A DNA stretch of 10,181 nucleotides from Spirochaeta sp. (GTDB lineage: Bacteria > Spirochaetota > Spirochaetia > DSM-27196 > Alkalispirochaetaceae): assembly GCA_027859055.1 (NCBI GenBank), contig JAQIBO010000413.1, positions 1 to 10,181 of the forward strand, given 5' to 3'. The notes under the pieces were generated by a model. That model worked only from the letters and a program-made list of their open reading frames with translations. It was not told the origin of the DNA and ran no database searches. Below, piece after piece: positions 7,323 through 10,181 of this stretch. The stretch's first letter is position 1, and each line of letters starts with the position of its first letter. Made by a program: the position numbers and the translations under genes.

Positions 7323-8240
7323 CAGCAGTTCCTAATGGCGTTTTACATCGTATTTTTCGCTACCGGCTTCATGGGCGGAACGGCGCTATGGGTTCTCAGC
7401 GTTCGCGTCCGCAGTCGGCTTGTGCGCCCGTTGTTGATCTTCCAATTATTTTTTCTCGTCGCGATGGGGCTGATAATCGTCTACTTTGCCTGGACGGCAC
7501 AGCCGGAGGGAATTCCGGGCTCCGCGGAATTGGTGCTTCTGGGAGTGGTCAACGCGCTCAACGCGGGAGTGTGGGGGGTGGTGATCATTATTGCGCGCCG
7601 CGTCCGCTTGCCGACGGGACGGAAAAAGCCGGTGTCGGCAGCGGCGGAGATTCTCGCCGCATTGGTAATCGTAAAGAGCCTTGCCAACGTCTTTGTCACC
7701 CCCGCAACGTTCCCGGCTGTGGCGGTCGACGCGTGGGACCTCGGCGGGCACCTCCTGTCGGCGCTGGCCATGGCGTCCTTCGGACTGGTGCTGCGGGGTC
7801 CCATCACACCGCACGAGCCACCAGCGATCCGTTCACTTCTCTCGGCGTACGGTCTGCTTGCAATCGTCTTTGCCCCGATCGGCCTTATTGAGAATGCGGT
7901 GGAAGCGGCGCGCATTCCGTGGCTCACCACTATCTCTCTGGACCACTTTTTCTATCTGGCGTGGAATATCGTATCGATGAGCGCGGCGGTACGCCTCCTC
8001 CGACCCTCCGAAAGCGGAACACCGGTTCTGGACGCGGTTCCGGAGGAACGCGTCCGCGCCCTGGGACTCTCCGCGCGGGAGGTGGAGATGGCGGTGATGA
8101 TCGGCCGCGGCCTCACCAACAAGGAGATTGCCGCGCAGCTCTTCATTTCACCGGCGACGGTACGGACCCACATATACAACCTGTACCAGAAAGTCGGCGC
8201 CGGCAGCCGGGTGGAACTGATAAACATGCTCCGCAGTTAA
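7320..8240 (+). CDS. Seven-TM membrane-bound LuxR-family transcriptional regulator
   Basis: 306 residues. Seven hydrophobic segments (~4-27, 36-58, 70-92, 107-125, 138-159, 171-192, 206-227) are followed by a linker and a LuxR/GerE helix-turn-helix (248-306). The HTH shows LGLSAREVEMAVMIGRGLTN (248-267), KEIAAQLFISPATVRTHIYN (268-287), then LYQKVGAGSRVEL. Positive residues fall in the loops after TM1 (RVRSRLVR), TM3 (ARRVRLPTGRKK), TM5 and TM7, which puts the N terminus outside and the DNA-binding domain in the cytosol. The TM region probably senses a lipid, envelope state or small molecule and acts without a separate kinase. No receiver, PAS or other known sensor domain is visible. The nearest likely target is the divergent EamA permease or its own promoter. 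The HTH assignment is firm; the sensor role is inferred. Confidence 0.9.
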   Translation: MQQFLMAFYIVFFATGFMGGTALWVLSVRVRSRLVRPLLIFQLFFLVAMGLIIVYFAWTAQPEGIPGSAELVLLGVVNALNAGVWGVVIIIARRVRLPTGRKKPVSAAAEILAALVIVKSLANVFVTPATFPAVAVDAWDLGGHLLSALAMASFGLVLRGPITPHEPPAIRSLLSAYGLLAIVFAPIGLIENAVEAARIPWLTTISLDHFFYLAWNIVSMSAAVRLLRPSESGTPVLDAVPEERVRALGLSAREVEMAVMIGRGLTNKEIAAQLFISPATVRTHIYNLYQKVGAGSRVELINMLRS

Positions 8241-8881
8241 GTGTCCTCGGGCCGATGCCCCCGCCGCAGACCGATGCGCGGTGCGAACATCCCCGTCGTT
8301 TCTCGATACGCGCGCCATTCAGCGCCAAAACGGGTTGCCAGTTCCCGCTCTTCCAGCCGGGCGAGACCAACGTAGCGGAAGACCAGCACCGGCCAGAGCA
8401 GCAACAGCGGAATGGTGGCCCAGTCACACAACGCCCCGGTTGCAATCAGAATCAGTCCCGTGTACTGGGGATGGCGCAGATAGCGGTAGACCCCGTCCCG
8501 GACAAGGCATGCGTCTTCCTCGTCCCTGCTCCAGGCATCCCGGTAAATGCGCGCCCAGCCGGCGACAACCAGCCCCCCGCCAACCACAAGCGCTCCGATA
8601 AACACGTAGTGACCGGCCATTCCAATCGTTCCGGAAAGCGTATACCCCCACAGAACGCCCAGTGGCAGGAACCGGCCGGAAATCCAGAAGACCACATAGA
8701 GTGACAGGGGTATCCCGAACATCTCAAAGGCGAAGGCGACGGCAAACGCCGCGAAGACCCCCGCCGGCTTCCGCTCCACCCGACGATAAAAGGGAACAAA
8801 CAGGAGAAACAGCATACACAGGACCGCCCAGAGCGCGGCGGTCCCCCACAATCCGTAATAAGACCATATCTCTTGATTCAT
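8237..8881 (-). CDS. Integral-membrane methyltransferase, ICMT/PEMT-like family
   Basis: 214 residues from the ATG at 8881, chosen because GGGAGG (plus-strand 8888-8893) lies 6 nt upstream; a longer open frame to 9022 has a Cys/Arg-rich unlikely N terminus. Five or so TM helices (~10-30, 42-66, 72-84, 90-110, 140-170) lead to the family's C-terminal SAM-binding part: LVRDGVYRYLRHPQYTG (126-142, the conserved G-x-Y-x-x-x-R-H-P-x-Y) and EERELATRFGAEWRAYRETT (177-196, the E-E-x-x-L-x-x-x-F-G-x-x-Y/W-x-x-Y pattern). Bacterial members are annotated as isoprenylcysteine carboxyl methyltransferase or phospholipid methyltransferase, but their real acceptors are mostly unknown and may be membrane lipids. 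Its TAA stop interlocks with the stop of the convergent LuxR-type gene in a shared TTAA. Confidence 0.87.
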   Translation of the reverse strand: MNQEIWSYYGLWGTAALWAVLCMLFLLFVPFYRRVERKPAGVFAAFAVAFAFEMFGIPLSLYVVFWISGRFLPLGVLWGYTLSGTIGMAGHYVFIGALVVGGGLVVAGWARIYRDAWSRDEEDACLVRDGVYRYLRHPQYTGLILIATGALCDWATIPLLLLWPVLVFRYVGLARLEERELATRFGAEWRAYRETTGMFAPRIGLRRGHRPEDT

Positions 8882-8887
8882 TGCGTG

Positions 8888-8893
8888 CCTCCC
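8888..8893 (-). promoter_or_regulatory. Strong ribosome binding site of the methyltransferase gene
   Basis: On the minus strand GGGAGG is followed by six bases and ATG (8881). It decides the start against the longer open frame reaching 9022. Confidence 0.75.
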
Positions 8894-9079
8894 ACTCAGG
8901 ATACAGCGTAGCGTCGCCCCACAGCCGTTAACATAGAACAAACGTCTGAATCGGCAACCGTTCGGGCCGGCCGCGCACCTACGACACACTACGTAGACAC
9001 CCATCCGATACGAACACGACACTTGTTCGATATGAATCTCCCCGGGCCTCCACTACCGTGAGCTCATCCGAATGAACGT
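8894..9079. promoter_or_regulatory. Divergent intergenic region with small repeats
   Basis: This is the largest gene-free stretch of the window, between the divergent starts at 8881 and 9090. It holds ACGACAC twice (8981-8987 and 9016-9022, 35 bp apart), a perfect palindrome CTACGTAG (8989-8996), a CTACG/CGTAG inverted pair (8979-8983 with 8992-8996), and an inverted repeat at 9008-9033. Promoters for both flanking genes should lie here, but I see no convincing -35/-10 pair. Confidence 0.4.
9008..9033. repeat. Imperfect inverted repeat, possible operator
   Basis: CGAACA (9011-9016) and TGTTCG (9024-9029) flank a 7-nt spacer. With one bulged A the arms extend by three more pairs (ATA 9008-9010 with TAT 9031-9033). 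It lies about 57-82 bp upstream of the start at 9090, a common position for a regulator site. There is no T-run after it, so it is not a typical terminator. Confidence 0.4.
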
Positions 9080-9084
9080 GGAGG
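9080..9084 (+). promoter_or_regulatory. Ribosome binding site for the exported protein at 9090
   Basis: GGAGG followed by five bases and ATG at 9090. This supports the chosen start, which also gives an immediate signal peptide. Confidence 0.75.
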
Positions 9085-9089
9085 CGTAG

Positions 9090-10010
9090 ATGAACGGGAA
9101 ACGAATCGTACCGATTGTGTTGATAGTGCTGGTGTGGATGACAGCGGTTGTGGCCGCCGAAGAACCGGTCGCTGAAGAGCCGGTCGTCGAAGATGACAGG
9201 GCGCAGTTCATCCCGGCAGCGCAGTACGACGCGCTGGTACTGGATGAGCAAACGGTTCACACCCCCACAGGGGGACTGATCGTGCTCAAGAACGAAGATA
9301 TGTTTGTCGGCCTGTACGGGCGGCCGATCTTCACCCGCGACACCGACGCGGACCATCCCGACCGGTACCACTCAATAGACCTGTTGTACGACCGACGCCG
9401 GGGCCCCCACCACTGGGTATCGCTGTTCACGTCGGAGTCCGACCAGCCGGTGGCGGGGGGATGGAAGACGTTTCAGGCCGCGTCGGTATGGGGGTACGAG
9501 GTTTTTCAACGACCGCAAACCTCAATCGTCATCGGTGGCGGCCTCGCGGTCAGCGACTTCGGTATCGAACTCGACGACGGCACCGCGTGGCCCCTCATCC
9601 CGGTACCGTTTGTGCGCATGCACCACGCGTCGCCGGTTGTTGAAGCGACGCTGGATTTCATCACCGGCCCTAATCTGAACGTCGTGATAGCGCCGGAGCG
9701 GGACCTGCAGCTCATCGCGGATGTGCGCATCGATCAGTTTCGTGATACGCGGGACCTGATCTTTGAGACGGCGGTGAAGTACCGGTTCCTCAGCGCGGGC
9801 ATCAAAAACGACACTTTCGGCTTTGCCCCCGCTGATAAAGACGATCCGGTTGAGGTGCACTACCGTGCCGTGTTCGGCACGCTGGACCTTGCAATCCTGA
9901 AGATCACCGGCGGATACGCGTTTGACGGGCGAAAACGGACCGGTGAGTCCGAGACAACGTCCCTGGGCGACGGGTATTTCGTATCAATCCAGGCATTCTT
10001 GCCGCTGTGA
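9090..10010 (+). CDS. Exported protein of unknown function, possibly beta-rich/outer membrane
   Basis: 306 residues; I do not recognise the family. Residues 1-23 are a clear signal peptide (NGKR, then IVPIVLIVLVWMTAVVAA) with a likely cut before EEPV. An acidic linker follows, with a short tandem repeat EEPVA/EEPVV (24-33). The remainder (~40-306) has no further TM helix and many alternating short strands: GLYGRPIFTRD, SIVIGGGLAVSDFGIELDDG, PVVEATLDFITGPNLNVVIA, LIFETAVKYRFLSAGIKN, DGYFVSIQAFLPL. Gly-rich turns and such strands suit a beta-barrel or beta-sandwich, and WPLIPVPFVRMHHASP resembles turn-strand segments of porin-like hypotheticals. The final residue is Leu rather than Phe or Trp, so an outer-membrane barrel is only possible. 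The next gene, an MFS exporter, begins 8 bp after its stop, so the two are probably co-transcribed. Confidence 0.75.
   Translation: MNGKRIVPIVLIVLVWMTAVVAAEEPVAEEPVVEDDRAQFIPAAQYDALVLDEQTVHTPTGGLIVLKNEDMFVGLYGRPIFTRDTDADHPDRYHSIDLLYDRRRGPHHWVSLFTSESDQPVAGGWKTFQAASVWGYEVFQRPQTSIVIGGGLAVSDFGIELDDGTAWPLIPVPFVRMHHASPVVEATLDFITGPNLNVVIAPERDLQLIADVRIDQFRDTRDLIFETAVKYRFLSAGIKNDTFGFAPADKDDPVEVHYRAVFGTLDLAILKITGGYAFDGRKRTGESETTSLGDGYFVSIQAFLPL
9159..9188 (+). repeat. Two-copy 15-bp tandem repeat within a coding sequence
   Basis: GAAGAACCGGTCGCT is followed directly by GAAGAGCCGGTCGTC (12 of 15 positions equal), encoding EEPVA-EEPVV just after the predicted signal-peptide cut. Probably a small slippage or duplication in a flexible linker. 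Confidence 0.7.
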
Positions 10011-10018
10011 GGGACGGT

Positions 10019-10181
10019 ATGGGTAACGCACCGTCGCTGCGGCGATTCCTGGTCCTCTGGACCGGGCAGCTCCTTTCGGGGGTCGGCACCGGCATGAGTG
10101 GGTTTGCTCTCGGTGTGCACGTGTTCCGGACCACCGGCACGGCAACCGGGTTTGCCATGGTCGTCCTGTGCCTGTTTGTAC
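10019..10181 (+). CDS. MFS transporter, N-terminal fragment (3' end outside window)
   Basis: 54 codons are visible before the window ends. The start RRFLVLWTGQLLSGVGTGM followed by SGFALGVHVFRTTGTATGFA is the TM1-loop-TM2 region typical of drug-exporter MFS proteins of the MFS_3/DHA3 (MefA- and EntS-like) group, including the W-x-x-Q-x-x-S pattern in TM1 and the TGTATG turn before TM2. The ATG at 10019 has a weak GAGGG site (10009-10013); an in-frame GTG at 10007, overlapping the previous stop as GTGA, is an alternative that adds four residues. Probably an efflux pump; substrate unknown. Confidence 0.78.
   Translation, partial: MGNAPSLRRFLVLWTGQLLSGVGTGMSGFALGVHVFRTTGTATGFAMVVLCLFV

Noticed and set aside
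8882..9022. N-terminal extension of the methyltransferase
   Set aside because: It is Cys/Arg-rich without family similarity; the GGGAGG site right before 8881 decides the start.

Overview
The window comes from a GC-rich Gram-negative (diderm) bacterium: at least three products carry export signals, and one ends like an outer-membrane beta-barrel. Gene density is very high, with 4-bp coupled start/stop overlaps, convergent genes nearly touching, and good GGAGG-type ribosome sites. A free-living spirochaete would fit the gene mix, but that is an impression and not proven here. No tRNA, rRNA, CRISPR array, transposon or phage gene was seen, and no stretch longer than about 210 bp lacks a gene.

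Layout. (1) 3-920: the 3' part of an ABC-2 type exporter permease. (2) 936-1655, minus strand: a small secreted GH16-like beta-glycanase with the EIDVE catalytic motif. (3) 1706-6242: a tight three-gene operon joined by two ATGA overlaps. It encodes a regulator made of a degenerate GGDEF domain plus a degenerate receiver domain, a 955-residue membrane protein that joins a HEAT-repeat region to a processive family 2 glycosyltransferase, and a small outer-membrane beta-barrel. (4) 6276-7223, minus strand: an EamA/DMT permease, divergent from (5) 7320-8240, a seven-TM protein with a C-terminal LuxR-type DNA-binding domain. (6) 8237-8881, minus strand: an integral-membrane ICMT/PEMT-like methyltransferase whose stop codon interlocks with that of the LuxR gene. 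(7) 9090-10010: an exported protein of unknown function, followed closely by (8) the start of an MFS exporter that runs off the window.

The most interesting part is 936-6242. It reads as a compact synthase-dependent exopolysaccharide locus: an inner-membrane polymerase, a barrel as possible export pore, a secreted glycanase transcribed divergently from a 50-bp spacer, and a cytosolic regulator. The regulator has lost both the cyclase signature and the phospho-acceptor Asp (replaced by Glu). The polymerase has no visible PilZ domain but has a large cytosolic HEAT region, so control by protein-protein contact between the pseudo-regulator and the HEAT region is a reasonable hypothesis. The polymer, the regulation and the link to the GH16-like protein are all inferred.
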